The translations under genes were made by a program, and so were the position numbers. Positions 1 to 8,842 of a stretch of DNA of 37,049 nt are shown piece by piece. Numbering within the stretch: position 1 is the stretch's first letter; each line of letters starts with the position of its first letter. A model generated the notes under the pieces. The model was not told where the DNA came from. It made no database searches and saw only the letters and a list, made by a program, of their open reading frames with translations. Source of the stretch: Bacteroidetes bacterium HGW-Bacteroidetes-14 (GTDB lineage Bacteria > Bacteroidota > Bacteroidia > Bacteroidales > UBA932); the NCBI GenBank assembly GCA_002842655.1, contig PHDP01000007.1, forward strand, positions 1 to 37,049, given 5' to 3'.

Positions 1-1
1 G

Positions 2-1996
2 CTATTCAGCTTTAATAACCCGCTGGGGGCATGTCCGGAGTGTTCCGGATACGGAAAGGTGCTTGGAATTGACGAAAATCTTGTTGTTCCCGACACTTCG
101 CTCTCAGTCTACCAGGAGGCGATTGCTGCATGGCGCGGTGAGACAATGAGTGCATTTAAAGACAAACTGATTTTGAATGCAGAGAAATTCGGCTTTCCCA
201 TTCATAAACCATATTACCAGCTCTCCTCAGAGCAGAAGCTGCTTCTGTGGACGGGCAATGAATATTTTGAGGGGCTAAACGATTTTTTCAAGGTTCTGGA
301 CGAAAACAAATACAAAGTTCAGTACAGAATCATGAAGAGCAGGTATACAGGAAAAAGTGTCTGCCCTTCTTGCAGAGGTGCGAGATTAAGAAAAGAGGCA
401 CTTTATGTAAAAGTGGGAGGGAAGACAATCAACGATCTTCTTGAAATGAATATTGGCGACCTGAGAGTCTTTATCAGGGAGCTAAACCTTGACGAATACG
501 ACAAAAAGGTTGCAGAGAGGGCATTCAAAGAGCTTTCAGACAGACTCGATTATATCTGTTCTGTAGGGCTGTCGTACCTTACTCTCAACAGACCATCAAA
601 TACTCTAAGCGGAGGAGAGAGTCAGCGAATAAATCTTGTAAGCTCCCTGGGCAGCAGTCTTGTCGGCTCACTTTATGTACTGGACGAACCCAGCATCGGC
701 CTTCACCCCAGAGATACAGACAGACTTATATCTGTAATAAACCGCCTGAGAGATCTAGGTAATACTGTTCTTATTGTTGAACATGATGAGGAGATTATTC
801 TCTCTGCAGACCAGTTAATTGATATTGGACCCTTTGCGGGAGTTCACGGCGGGGAGCTTGTATACCAGGGAAAAGCTGTGCAGAATGCCTCTGAAGAGGA
901 TTGCAAAAAGAGCCTTACACTTGCATTTCTGGCAGGCAGGGAGAAGATAGCACTTCCTGCCAGAAGACGCGACTGGAGCTGCAGTATTGAGGTAGTTGGA
1001 GCTTATGAGCACAACCTCAGGGAGATAGATGTAAAGTTTCCTTTAAGGGTTCTTACTGCAGTTACCGGAGTAAGCGGTTCGGGGAAATCTACCCTGGTAA
1101 AAGATATTCTTTATCCTGCACTCTACAGGAGAATACATCAGCTTGGAGATAAGCCGGGAGCACACAAGGAGCTGAGGGGCGATCTTGACAGAATCACGGC
1201 TGTGGAGTATATTGACCAGAATCCAATTGGTAAATCGACCAGGTCAAATCCGGCAACCTATCTCAAGGTTTATGACGAAATAAGAAAACTTTATTCTGAA
1301 CAGCCGTATGCAAAGGCAAACGGCTACGGACACTCACATTTTTCATTCAATATTGACGGAGGGCGCTGTCCTGAATGTCAGGGAGAGGGTGTAATTAAAA
1401 TTGAGATGCAGTTCATGGCAGATGTACAGATGGTCTGCGATTCGTGTCACGGAAAGAGGTTCAAGGAGGATATTCTTGAGGTGCGTTACAAGGATAAGAA
1501 TATCAATGATGTCCTCAATATGAGTGTAGAGGAGGCAATTGATTTCTTCTCGGGTCAGAAAGAGGCTACAGCAAGAAGAATAGCAGAGAAGCTCGGTCCT
1601 CTTAAAGCAGTCGGTCTTTCATATGTTCAGCTGGGTCAGAGCAGCAGCAGTCTTAGCGGAGGCGAGAGCCAGAGGGTAAAACTGGCTTCTTTTCTGAGCA
1701 AGGAGAGCAGTTCCGGCTCAATCCTTTTTATTTTTGACGAACCTACTACCGGACTCCATTTTTACGATATACGGAAGCTGATGGATGCGTTCAATGAGCT
1801 TATCGCAAGAGGGCATACAATTGTTGTTGTGGAACACAATATGGATGTAGTTAAGTGTGCCGACTGGATTATTGACCTCGGCCCCGATGCAGGCGATGCG
1901 GGCGGCGAGGTTGTATTTGCAGGCAAGCCGGAGGATCTCGTTGAACTTAAAGGGAATCACACTGCAAGAGCACTCGAAAAAAAGATAAAAATATGA
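2..1996 (+). CDS. uvrA: UvrA-family excinuclease ATPase, 5'-truncated by window edge
   Basis: The reading frame is open from base 2, so the gene begins before the window; the GTG at 59 is internal. UvrA is the damage-recognition ATPase of nucleotide excision repair and loads UvrB. What remains is the last two thirds: a CPEC half-finger near base 32, a second CPSC pair near 362, an ABC signature LSGGESQR near 606, DEPSIGLHPRD, then the second ATPase half with Walker A GVSGSGKST near 1066, a CPEC/CDSC zinc finger (1369-1452), LSGGESQR near 1650 and DEPTTGLHF. The linker before CPSC is unlike my recollection of E. coli UvrA, so this may be the second UvrA paralogue found in many Bacteroidota rather than the canonical enzyme. 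The stop overlaps the next start by 4 bp (ATGA). Family is secure; which paralogue is not. Confidence 0.93.
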   Translation, partial: LFSFNNPLGACPECSGYGKVLGIDENLVVPDTSLSVYQEAIAAWRGETMSAFKDKLILNAEKFGFPIHKPYYQLSSEQKLLLWTGNEYFEGLNDFFKVLDENKYKVQYRIMKSRYTGKSVCPSCRGARLRKEALYVKVGGKTINDLLEMNIGDLRVFIRELNLDEYDKKVAERAFKELSDRLDYICSVGLSYLTLNRPSNTLSGGESQRINLVSSLGSSLVGSLYVLDEPSIGLHPRDTDRLISVINRLRDLGNTVLIVEHDEEIILSADQLIDIGPFAGVHGGELVYQGKAVQNASEEDCKKSLTLAFLAGREKIALPARRRDWSCSIEVVGAYEHNLREIDVKFPLRVLTAVTGVSGSGKSTLVKDILYPALYRRIHQLGDKPGAHKELRGDLDRITAVEYIDQNPIGKSTRSNPATYLKVYDEIRKLYSEQPYAKANGYGHSHFSFNIDGGRCPECQGEGVIKIEMQFMADVQMVCDSCHGKRFKEDILEVRYKDKNINDVLNMSVEEAIDFFSGQKEATARRIAEKLGPLKAVGLSYVQLGQSSSSLSGGESQRVKLASFLSKESSSGSILFIFDEPTTGLHFYDIRKLMDAFNELIARGHTIVVVEHNMDVVKCADWIIDLGPDAGDAGGEVVFAGKPEDLVELKGNHTARALEKKIKI

Positions 1997-2754
1997 CTGT
2001 AAAAGGTGCCATACTCCTTGTATTAACCACATTGCTGCTGGATATCAATCTGTTTGCCCAGCAGGAGCCGGTGGTGAGATGGAGTTTTGCACCACAGGTA
2101 GGAACAGATATTGGTGTTACATTACCATATCCCATAAGCAAAATTGAGGGCACTTTCAATCCATATCCCGATATTCTCCCATCCCTGGGGGCTAGAACTA
2201 CTTTCAGATTCCGAGAAGGGTGGTCATTTGCCGCTGAAGTGACATACAAAACCGTTGCAATGACTGCAGATGCAAGGGTCACCAACCAGAAGATGAGAGG
2301 AGGCGAGGGAGGCACAGACCAGTACTTTACCGGAACAGCTTTTATGGAGAGTTCGTTTACCCAGCTTGAGGTACCACTCTATCTTAAATATATGTTCGGG
2401 AGAAGCCGCAGCCACAGAATTCTTCTTGGTGGTTACTACTCTTACATGCTTGATACAAAGTTTGTTTCTGAGGCACGGAAAGGATTCATTGGTGCAGCTC
2501 CTGACAATGCAGATGACCTGATAACCCCTGACAATCCAAGAAGAATGGACTTTTCTCAAGATCTTTCTGGCTGGGATGCAGGAGTTGTGCTGGGCTATGA
2601 ACTGGGTATAAACTCAAAACTCAATATGGGAATAAGAGTAATGACCGGTCTTAAAGATATTTTCAAAGGAGAATCACCCTTTGAAAACAGTATGATTCAC
2701 CTGAGGGGCACTCTGGTTGTAAGTTATAATATCTTTGAAACAGGGAACAGATAA
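1993..2754 (+). CDS. Outer-membrane beta-barrel protein, PorT-like
   Basis: This 253-residue protein starts with a hydrophobic signal segment ending in LFAQQ, a typical Bacteroidota signal peptidase site. The mature part alternates aromatic and polar residues and has the strand-turn pattern of a small 8-10-stranded barrel (for example VPLYLKYMF, HRILLGGYYSYML, WDAGVVLGYELGI, LRGTLVVSYNIF at the C-terminus). This is the general 'outer membrane beta-barrel' family that includes PorT; no residue fixes a specific role. The start overlaps the UvrA stop by 4 bp, so the two are translationally coupled, although no functional link is obvious. It converges on the M28-like gene with an 18-bp gap. Barrel assignment is likely; function unknown. 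Confidence 0.7.
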   Translation: MTVKGAILLVLTTLLLDINLFAQQEPVVRWSFAPQVGTDIGVTLPYPISKIEGTFNPYPDILPSLGARTTFRFREGWSFAAEVTYKTVAMTADARVTNQKMRGGEGGTDQYFTGTAFMESSFTQLEVPLYLKYMFGRSRSHRILLGGYYSYMLDTKFVSEARKGFIGAAPDNADDLITPDNPRRMDFSQDLSGWDAGVVLGYELGINSKLNMGIRVMTGLKDIFKGESPFENSMIHLRGTLVVSYNIFETGNR

Positions 2755-2772
2755 AAGTCTGTTAAGATTTTC

Positions 2773-3732
2773 TCAGTAAGAGAGAGTCATGTGGTATATA
2801 TGATAGAAGAGAAGTCTCGTTCTCTCTGCCAGCACCGGATAGTTTATGAAATAGTGATCGTCTGTTGTCTTGTATGTATGCATGTGAATTCCGGATGTTA
2901 CAAGAACAGATGGAATTCCTTTTTTTGCAAAACTGTACTGATCGCTCGATCTGAAAAAGAGCTCTGCAAATGAAGGGCTTTTATAGAAAGAGTAATCAAG
3001 GTCAAATCCGGTTTCGTAGAATCTGTTAGCAGCATCAAGTTTTGTTGTGATAATATGTCTGTTTTTTCTCTCTCCCAAAACCAGCATGTACTTTTCATTT
3101 GTACCAGGAGGGGCAAAGGTGGTCCCAATCTGGTCAATGTTAATGTTGCATACTATTTTTTTTACCGGTACAGGCAATCTTTTCAGAAAATCTTCAGAGC
3201 CTGCCAGATTGTGCTCTTTGCCATCCAGCAGAAGAAAAATAATATTCTTCCTCAGGTGAACAGACGAGGTCTTGAGTCTAGAAAAGAGATTTGCAAGTGT
3301 CATAACTGCTGTAACTCCTGAGGCGTTATCGTCTGCACCGTTATAAATGTTACCGTTCATAACTCCAAGATGATCGTAGTGCGCAGATACTACAATGTAC
3401 TCCTCTGAATATCCGTTTGCCAGAATTACCCCTGCAATGTTTCTTCCGGTGAGAGTATCCATTTTAAATGTCTGGACATAACTTGAATTGTAGAATGGAA
3501 TAAGGTCCCATTTGGCAAAGAGATTATTAACAAGTGAAATAGTCAGGAGTGCCCCTTTACCATTGGATGCTCTTCCCTCCATTCTGTCGTCTGCAAAAAA
3601 TGAGAGAAGTCCTCTCTGATACTCCTCATCAAAAGATGAAGCTATCCGTTTCAGTTCAGATGTCTGTCCTCTCATGGGGAGCGAGAACACAAGCAGCAGC
3701 AACAATAAGAGGGGAGCGGAAGAGTACTTCAT
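2773..3732 (-). CDS. M28-family peptidase homologue with altered active site
   Basis: This 319-residue exported protein (signal segment ending MRGQ) has the M28 zinc aminopeptidase fold. Metal-ligand positions visible are H118 in SAHYDHLG, D134 in NGADDNASG, E173 and D200 in NINID. Two key positions are not standard. The usual Glu-Glu pair (catalytic base plus zinc ligand) reads K172-E173 in DGKEHNLAGS. An ungapped match to the family's C-terminal motif (GxHxxYHxxxD) puts Tyr287 where the last zinc-binding His is expected, although H283 and H285 are close by. The protein may therefore be a non-catalytic homologue or use an unusual site. It has its own promoter, back-to-back with that of mtgA. 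Confidence 0.85.
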   Translation of the reverse strand: MKYSSAPLLLLLLLVFSLPMRGQTSELKRIASSFDEEYQRGLLSFFADDRMEGRASNGKGALLTISLVNNLFAKWDLIPFYNSSYVQTFKMDTLTGRNIAGVILANGYSEEYIVVSAHYDHLGVMNGNIYNGADDNASGVTAVMTLANLFSRLKTSSVHLRKNIIFLLLDGKEHNLAGSEDFLKRLPVPVKKIVCNINIDQIGTTFAPPGTNEKYMLVLGERKNRHIITTKLDAANRFYETGFDLDYSFYKSPSFAELFFRSSDQYSFAKKGIPSVLVTSGIHMHTYKTTDDHYFINYPVLAERTRLLFYHIYHMTLSY

Positions 3733-3743
3733 TTAGAATTCGT

Positions 3744-3751
3744 TATATTTG
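3744..3751 (+). promoter_or_regulatory. -7 promoter box for mtgA
   Basis: TATATTTG matches the Bacteroidota -7 consensus TAnnTTTG exactly and lies 27 bp before the ATG at 3779. No clear -33 box is seen. The last three bases of this box form the TTG that would otherwise be read as an upstream start codon. Confidence 0.6.
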
Positions 3752-3752
3752 T

Positions 3753-3760
3753 CAAAAATA
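3753..3760 (-). promoter_or_regulatory. -7 promoter box for the M28-like gene
   Basis: On the minus strand this reads TATTTTTG, matching TAnnTTTG, 20 bp before the ATG at 3732. It lies directly next to the plus-strand box for mtgA, so the two promoters are divergent and overlapping, and one polymerase could occlude the other. Confidence 0.5.
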
Positions 3761-3778
3761 ATCTATTTAGAGATAACA

Positions 3779-4552
3779 ATGCAAAAGAAACGGGAGAGAA
3801 GATCGAAATCTTCAAAAAAAAGTTTGAAATCCAGATTATTGCGTTTTCTGAAATTCTTATTCGTATATCTTCCTTTATCATTCATACTGTTATCAGTCAC
3901 AATGATGTTTGCACTCAAATGGATTCCCGTTTACTATACTCCGCTTATGCTTGTAAGAACTGCTGAGAATATTGGCGACAGTTCGTTTAAAACTCACAAG
4001 AAGTGGCGTTCTCTTGATAATATTTCAGACAATATGGCAATGGCCGTTATGGCCTCCGAGGATACCCGCTTTCTTACCCACTGGGGATTTGACCTTGTTG
4101 AGATTGATAAGGCTGTTGCTGCAAGCAAAAGAGGCAAACGCCTGAGGGGGGCCAGCACTATCAGCCAGCAGACTGCAAAAAATGTTTTTTTATTTCCATC
4201 CCGTTCCTGGGTCAGGAAAGGATTTGAGGCATATTATACTCTTGGAATTGAGCTGATTTGGGGGAAAGAGAGAATAATGGAGGTATATCTGAATGTTGCA
4301 GAGATGGGCAGGGGAATCTACGGGGCCGAAGCTGCGGCACAGGAGTTGTTTGATAAACCTGCAGCAAAGCTTTCCAGAAGAGAGAGTGCCCTTATTGCTG
4401 CAGCATTGCCAAATCCAGTGAAAAGAAGGGCAAACTCTCCAACTGCATACCTTAGTTCCAGAGCTTATTCTATTGAGCGTATGATGGGTATGATTGAGGT
4501 TCCTGAATGGCTTGCAGACAAGAAGCCGGCTAAGAAGAAAAGTAAAAAATGA
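3779..4552 (+). CDS. mtgA: Monofunctional peptidoglycan glycosyltransferase
   Basis: MtgA polymerises glycan strands from lipid II on the outer face of the inner membrane. The 257-residue protein has a Lys/Arg-rich cytoplasmic tail, one membrane anchor (about residues 27-50) and a GT51 domain: the catalytic-Glu motif EDTRFLTHWGFD (about 94-105), RGASTISQQTAKNVFL, and KERIMEVYLNVAEMGRGIYGAEAAA. There is no transpeptidase domain, so it is not a bifunctional PBP. I chose ATG 3779. A TTG at 3749 would add ten residues but is part of a promoter box. The stop overlaps the next gene's start by 4 bp. Confidence 0.93.
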   Translation: MQKKRERRSKSSKKSLKSRLLRFLKFLFVYLPLSFILLSVTMMFALKWIPVYYTPLMLVRTAENIGDSSFKTHKKWRSLDNISDNMAMAVMASEDTRFLTHWGFDLVEIDKAVAASKRGKRLRGASTISQQTAKNVFLFPSRSWVRKGFEAYYTLGIELIWGKERIMEVYLNVAEMGRGIYGAEAAAQELFDKPAAKLSRRESALIAAALPNPVKRRANSPTAYLSSRAYSIERMMGMIEVPEWLADKKPAKKKSKK

Positions 4553-6558
4553 TGAACAGCAGAATGAAAATAAGAGCATTTACCCTTATTATTGCAGGGA
4601 TATTATCTACGGTCTCCCTCTTTGGACAGTATGACAAACAGCAGTTTTTCTACAGGGGCAGACAGTTTTTAATTGAGGGGAAGTATGTTCAGGCAATTGA
4701 AAATTTTAATATTCTCTCACAGCTGGATACAACGCTTTATGATGCATATTTCTTCAGAGGAATAGCCAAATACAATCTGGGCGATTTTCTCGGAGCTCAG
4801 ATTGATTTTGACAAGACACTCTCAATAAATCCTCTTTACACACCTGCTTACCATTACAGAGCAATTACACTAAGCCGCACAGGAAAGTACGACCTTGCCC
4901 TCAGAGACCTTGAAGAGGCAGTTGACCTCAGGCCAGGATATACAGGGCTCTACTTCAGCAGAGGAGTAACCTATTTTCTCTCTCAGCAGTTTGACAAGGC
5001 TGTGCAGGATTTTAACCGTTTTCTCAGATTTGAACCCAAAGTTCCTGATGCATATCTTAACCGCGGAGCATCCTATCTGTTTCTTGGAGACACACTCAAG
5101 GCACTTGGCGATTATAACACGGCCATTTCGCTCAACAGATTTGATCCAGAAGGGTATATCAGACGCTCCAGAATTCATGTTTTAAGGAATGACAACGAAA
5201 AAGCCATTGATGACCTTAACCATGCTGTCAAACTTGACTCAACAAACTCGTTCGCACTCTTTAACAGAGCCCTGGTGAGGTATAATGCCAAAGATATAAT
5301 GGGAGCACTGGGAGATCTAGAAAAGGTACTCACCAACGATCCCGGAAATGCTCTTACCCTCTACAACAGAGCACTCATAAGGTCACAGATAGGAGACTAC
5401 AATAATGCTCTCGAAGATTATGACAGAGTTATCTCCATCAATCCAAACAATGTACTTGCATATTACAACAGAGCGGCCCTCTTCATGCAGCTGGGCAGGT
5501 ACAGGGATGCCATGGATGACTATTCTCAGGCCATTAACCTTTACCCTGATTTTGCAAACGCATACATCAACCGCTCATATGTAAAAAATCAGCTTGGTCA
5601 GTTTAATTCAGCCAAAAGTGACTACGATATTGCACAGAAGAAGATCAGGGATTACAAATCGAGGGTAGGGGACACAACAATGGCATCTGCCCTTGCAGAT
5701 ACTACCAAAAAGTTTGACAGGCTTTTAACCCTTGATGCAGACTTTGCAAAAAAAGATTTTAACAATGAGCTGCTTCAGTACAGAGATGTGGATATAAGGC
5801 TAAAGCCTCTCTTTAAATTCAGGGCAGCTCCAGAGGGAGAGATGCTTATGGCTTTGCAAAACCGTTATGAAGACAAGGAGATGCAGAGTTTTATCTCCTC
5901 TTTGTCCCTTCCTGTAAGGCTGACAGACTCTCAGCCTTCAATTGAACCAAAACTGCTTCAGGAGATGAGAGATCTTGTTGACGGACTGCTGAAAAACAGA
6001 CAGGACGGGAAGAGCCTCTTTGCAAAAGCTCTTATTGAGTCTGGCGGAAAGCAGTTCAATACGGCTCTTGACTGTTACAACAGAGCAATAGGGCTAGAGC
6101 CTGACCAGACATTTTACTACATAAACAGGGGGGCACTTCAGTCTGAGATGATTGACTTCATATCCTCAATTGAGAGCAATGTTCAGGTGCTTACACTTGA
6201 CAATGCCGGAGCAACCCGTGCAAAGGTTCAGGACCAGGCAACCAGAAGCTATGACTATACTCCTGCTATTCACGACATGAAGAAAGCAGCAGCACTCTCG
6301 CCTGAATTCCCTTACACATATTACAATCTGGGAAATCTCTACTGTATGTCCAATGATATTCCTGAAGCCATAGTCCAGTATACAAAGGCAATAGAGCTGT
6401 ATGCGGGCTTTGGGGAGGCATATTATAACAGAGGTCTTGTTCTTATCTATCTCAGAGATAAGGAGAAGGGCTGTATAGACCTGAGTAAGGCCGGAGAGCA
6501 GGGTATCAAGGATGCATACCCGGTAATTAAGAAATACTGTGTAAAGGAGCAGCCTTAA
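4549..6558 (+). CDS. Exported tetratricopeptide-repeat protein
   Basis: This 669-residue protein has an N-terminal signal segment (ending SLFGQ) followed by two TPR arrays. The first covers about residues 28-350 as consecutive 34-residue units with recurring phrases such as AYYNRA, ALEDYDRAI and GDYNNAL. A linker of about 130 residues without clear repeats follows, then a second array of about three units to the C-terminus (for example YYNLGNLYCMSNDIPEAIVQYTKAIELY). TPRs form a superhelical scaffold for protein binding; partners cannot be read from the sequence. It overlaps mtgA by 4 bp, so it is probably co-translated and acts at the cell envelope. A role in organising peptidoglycan synthesis is an inference from this position only. 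Confidence 0.88.
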   Translation: MMNSRMKIRAFTLIIAGILSTVSLFGQYDKQQFFYRGRQFLIEGKYVQAIENFNILSQLDTTLYDAYFFRGIAKYNLGDFLGAQIDFDKTLSINPLYTPAYHYRAITLSRTGKYDLALRDLEEAVDLRPGYTGLYFSRGVTYFLSQQFDKAVQDFNRFLRFEPKVPDAYLNRGASYLFLGDTLKALGDYNTAISLNRFDPEGYIRRSRIHVLRNDNEKAIDDLNHAVKLDSTNSFALFNRALVRYNAKDIMGALGDLEKVLTNDPGNALTLYNRALIRSQIGDYNNALEDYDRVISINPNNVLAYYNRAALFMQLGRYRDAMDDYSQAINLYPDFANAYINRSYVKNQLGQFNSAKSDYDIAQKKIRDYKSRVGDTTMASALADTTKKFDRLLTLDADFAKKDFNNELLQYRDVDIRLKPLFKFRAAPEGEMLMALQNRYEDKEMQSFISSLSLPVRLTDSQPSIEPKLLQEMRDLVDGLLKNRQDGKSLFAKALIESGGKQFNTALDCYNRAIGLEPDQTFYYINRGALQSEMIDFISSIESNVQVLTLDNAGATRAKVQDQATRSYDYTPAIHDMKKAAALSPEFPYTYYNLGNLYCMSNDIPEAIVQYTKAIELYAGFGEAYYNRGLVLIYLRDKEKGCIDLSKAGEQGIKDAYPVIKKYCVKEQP

Positions 6559-6562
6559 AAGA

Positions 6563-6961
6563 TTATTTTCTAAGTCTGTTTACCGATCTGACCATCGCCT
6601 CATCCCTTGCAATGTATCTGAATGCAAGCCATGTTAGAATTGCTGCAACTGCCGGAAAAACAGCAGTGGTAGTAAATGCAGATCCCTCAGGGCGGTCAAA
6701 AAAGAGATAGATAATCCACGCCTGGTAAGCTATCAGAATTATCATGTTAAAGATTGACAGTCTTATCTGAATGAGCCTCTTTCTGTAGAGGAAAATTGAG
6801 ATAAAAGAGATTGCAGTTGTTATTATATTGAAAAATAGGAGAGGATAAATCTCATTGTATTTCACCGTTTCCAGAGGTGATTTTGCCATTACTGCAAAGA
6901 AGAGAATGGTTAGCAATGTAGTGGATGCAAGCAGAAAAAGAGTCTGAATTCGTTGTAGCAT
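6563..6961 (-). CDS. DUF4293 family inner-membrane protein
   Basis: This 132-residue protein has four hydrophobic segments and begins MLQRIQTLFLL, the characteristic opening of the DUF4293 family found in Bacteroidota. The C-terminus is basic (RSVNRLRK), consistent with a cytoplasmic tail. Function is unknown. It converges on the TPR gene with a 4-bp gap and diverges from the nucleoside phosphorylase gene; a -7 box lies 17 bp upstream of its ATG. Confidence 0.8.
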   Translation of the reverse strand: MLQRIQTLFLLASTTLLTILFFAVMAKSPLETVKYNEIYPLLFFNIITTAISFISIFLYRKRLIQIRLSIFNMIILIAYQAWIIYLFFDRPEGSAFTTTAVFPAVAAILTWLAFRYIARDEAMVRSVNRLRK

Positions 6962-6977
6962 AGCTCTGATTTTTTTA

Positions 6978-6985
6978 CAAAAGTA
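6978..6985 (-). promoter_or_regulatory. -7 promoter box for the DUF4293 gene
   Basis: The minus strand reads TACTTTTG, an exact TAnnTTTG match, 16 bp before the ATG at 6961. It sits back-to-back with the plus-strand box at 6998-7005 in a 63-bp divergent gap. Confidence 0.5.
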
Positions 6986-6997
6986 TAAAATAAAGCT

Positions 6998-7005
6998 TAT
7001 TTTTG
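6998..7005 (+). promoter_or_regulatory. -7 promoter box for the nucleoside phosphorylase gene
   Basis: TATTTTTG matches TAnnTTTG and ends 19 bp before the ATG at 7025, giving a very short leader. Confidence 0.5.
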
Positions 7006-7024
7006 TTGTTTAAACATTTCAAAT

Positions 7025-7897
7025 ATGAGTCAAATTCCATCATCAGAACTGATCATCAACAGTGACGGTTCAATATTTCACCTGCACATCAAACCCGAGG
7101 AGCTGGCAGATACAGTAATTTTGGTAGGGGACCCGGGCAGAGTGGAACTCGTGGCTTCTTTTTTTGACAGCCGCGAATTTATTCGCTCTTCGAGGGAGTT
7201 TGTGACTGTTACAGGAAGTTACAAAGGCAAAAGAATAACAGTTCTCTCAACAGGAATTGGTACAGACAATATAGATATTGTAATTAACGAGCTTGATGCG
7301 CTGGCCAATATTGACCTGCAAACCAGGGAACCAAAGAAAGAGCACAAAAAACTGACGGTCCTCAGAATTGGAACATCGGGAGCAATTCAGCCTGAAATTC
7401 CTCTGGGTTCATTTGTATTTTCACACATCTCCGTTGGCTGCGACGGTCTGCTTAACTGGTACGCAAACAGAGATTCTGTCTCACTGCTCGATATGGAGCA
7501 TGCCTTTACCAAACACGTAAACTGGCCGGAGCAGCTCCCTGCCCCATATTTTGCCAAGGCTTCGCAATCTCTGATATCACTTTTTGAAGATGTAACCGTA
7601 AAGGGAGTAACAATCTCTGCTTCGGGATTCTACGGCCCGCAGGGAAGGGTTCTCAGATTGCCTCTTGCTATGCCGGACATGGTACATAAGTTTGAGTCAT
7701 TCCGTTTTAACGGAGAGAAGATTACAAATTTTGAAATGGAGGGTTCAGCTATTGCAGGACTTTGTGGTCTGCTTGGTCATGATGCTGCCACTGTATGCTG
7801 CATAATTGCAAACAGACACCTGCACGAAAGTCAGCCGGACTATAAACCATATATTAAAAAGCTTGTAGAGCTTTCGCTGGAGAGACTAACTCAATGA
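7025..7897 (+). CDS. Nucleoside phosphorylase, uridine phosphorylase-like
   Basis: The 290-residue protein belongs to the PNP/UDP phosphorylase family, which splits nucleosides with phosphate into base and (deoxy)ribose-1-phosphate in the cytoplasm. Visible motifs are VGDPGRVEL near residue 35 (phosphate site), STGIGTDNIDIVINEL, LRIGTSGAIQPEIPLG near 115, and the ribose-binding EMEGSAIAGLCG near 238. The spacing and the FYGPQGRVLRL insert fit uridine phosphorylase-type enzymes better than trimeric PNP, but substrate cannot be fixed by eye. It overlaps the following SirB1-like gene by 4 bp (ATGA). Confidence 0.88.
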   Translation: MSQIPSSELIINSDGSIFHLHIKPEELADTVILVGDPGRVELVASFFDSREFIRSSREFVTVTGSYKGKRITVLSTGIGTDNIDIVINELDALANIDLQTREPKKEHKKLTVLRIGTSGAIQPEIPLGSFVFSHISVGCDGLLNWYANRDSVSLLDMEHAFTKHVNWPEQLPAPYFAKASQSLISLFEDVTVKGVTISASGFYGPQGRVLRLPLAMPDMVHKFESFRFNGEKITNFEMEGSAIAGLCGLLGHDAATVCCIIANRHLHESQPDYKPYIKKLVELSLERLTQ

Positions 7898-8751
7898 AAA
7901 CAGATCCAAACCTGAAATCGCTGCTGTCGCTTATGGACGATCCCGACTCAATGATACGGGATGCTGTCCAGAAGAGACTGTTCGATATGGGGGAGGAGGC
8001 ATTTGGAGAGATGGAGAGGCTTATGCCTGAGTTTTCCGACAGGATAGACCCGGATTATTATCTCTCTTATATCAATAACCTGAGAAGAGAGTATGTATTC
8101 TCCAAACTGAACGAGTATAATTCAAATCCGGACCCCTTGCTTATTGACGGACTGCTGCTTGTTTCACAGGCACTTGAACCCTCTCTTGACAGACAATTCT
8201 ACAAGGATTCAATTCAGGAGATGTCAGATGAGATGCTGCTTGAGTTAAGCGACAACCGTACTGCAATTGAGAATCTTGAGATCTTTAACTACATTTTTTT
8301 CAGAAGGTTCGGGTTCAAACATGTAGATGAGAGTGTTACACATGTAGAGAATGCACTTATTACGAAAGTAATTGATTCAAAGAGGGGAAACATATTTACA
8401 ATTCCCCTCTGCTACTTTTTACTTGCCAGACATACAGGACTGCCGGTCTATCCGCTGATTGTTGCTAAGTCATTCACGCCTGCCTATATAGACAACGACG
8501 ATAATATCCTCTTTTACATCAATATTTACAAAGAGGGGATAATATTTTCGGATGATCAGCTCAGAAAGAACCTTCCTGCAAATGAGGGGGGAGATCCCTT
8601 CAAGTTTGCCAGAATAGGGACAGACAAGGCTCTTGTGTCAATATATGCAGAGCATTTAAGTTATCTGTACGGTGCTGTAAAGGATAATGAAAGCCAGAAG
8701 GTAATGCAGAGGGTAATGGAGTGCTTCGGGGATGAGAGGTTTATAAACTGA
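7894..8751 (+). CDS. SirB1-like transglutaminase-fold protein
   Basis: This 285-residue cytoplasmic protein has a helical N-terminal half and a C-terminal half resembling the SirB1/Transglut_core2 domain. The clearest part is KRGNIFTIPLCYFLLARHTGLPVYPLIVAKSF around residues 165-195, which fits the family pattern G-N-P-x-x-L-x-x-x-Y-x-L-L-A-x-x-x-G-L-P-V. No catalytic Cys is evident at the usual transglutaminase position, in keeping with this subfamily. Family members in other bacteria often lie near translation-factor genes, but their biochemical role is unsettled. Here it is coupled by a 4-bp overlap to a nucleoside phosphorylase. Confidence 0.68.
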   Translation: MKTDPNLKSLLSLMDDPDSMIRDAVQKRLFDMGEEAFGEMERLMPEFSDRIDPDYYLSYINNLRREYVFSKLNEYNSNPDPLLIDGLLLVSQALEPSLDRQFYKDSIQEMSDEMLLELSDNRTAIENLEIFNYIFFRRFGFKHVDESVTHVENALITKVIDSKRGNIFTIPLCYFLLARHTGLPVYPLIVAKSFTPAYIDNDDNILFYINIYKEGIIFSDDQLRKNLPANEGGDPFKFARIGTDKALVSIYAEHLSYLYGAVKDNESQKVMQRVMECFGDERFIN

Positions 8752-8842
8752 AACCTCCATAATCTGGATTGATTACAGAGGCGATTCATAGTTTAGTCTT
8801 AGGTTAAGTAACGGATTACTCATAACAAATATAAGGAATATT

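Noticed and set aside
2746-2763. Hairpin AACAGA/TCTGTT between the barrel gene and the M28-like gene
   Set aside because: Only six weak base pairs overlapping the stop codon, without a convincing T-run.
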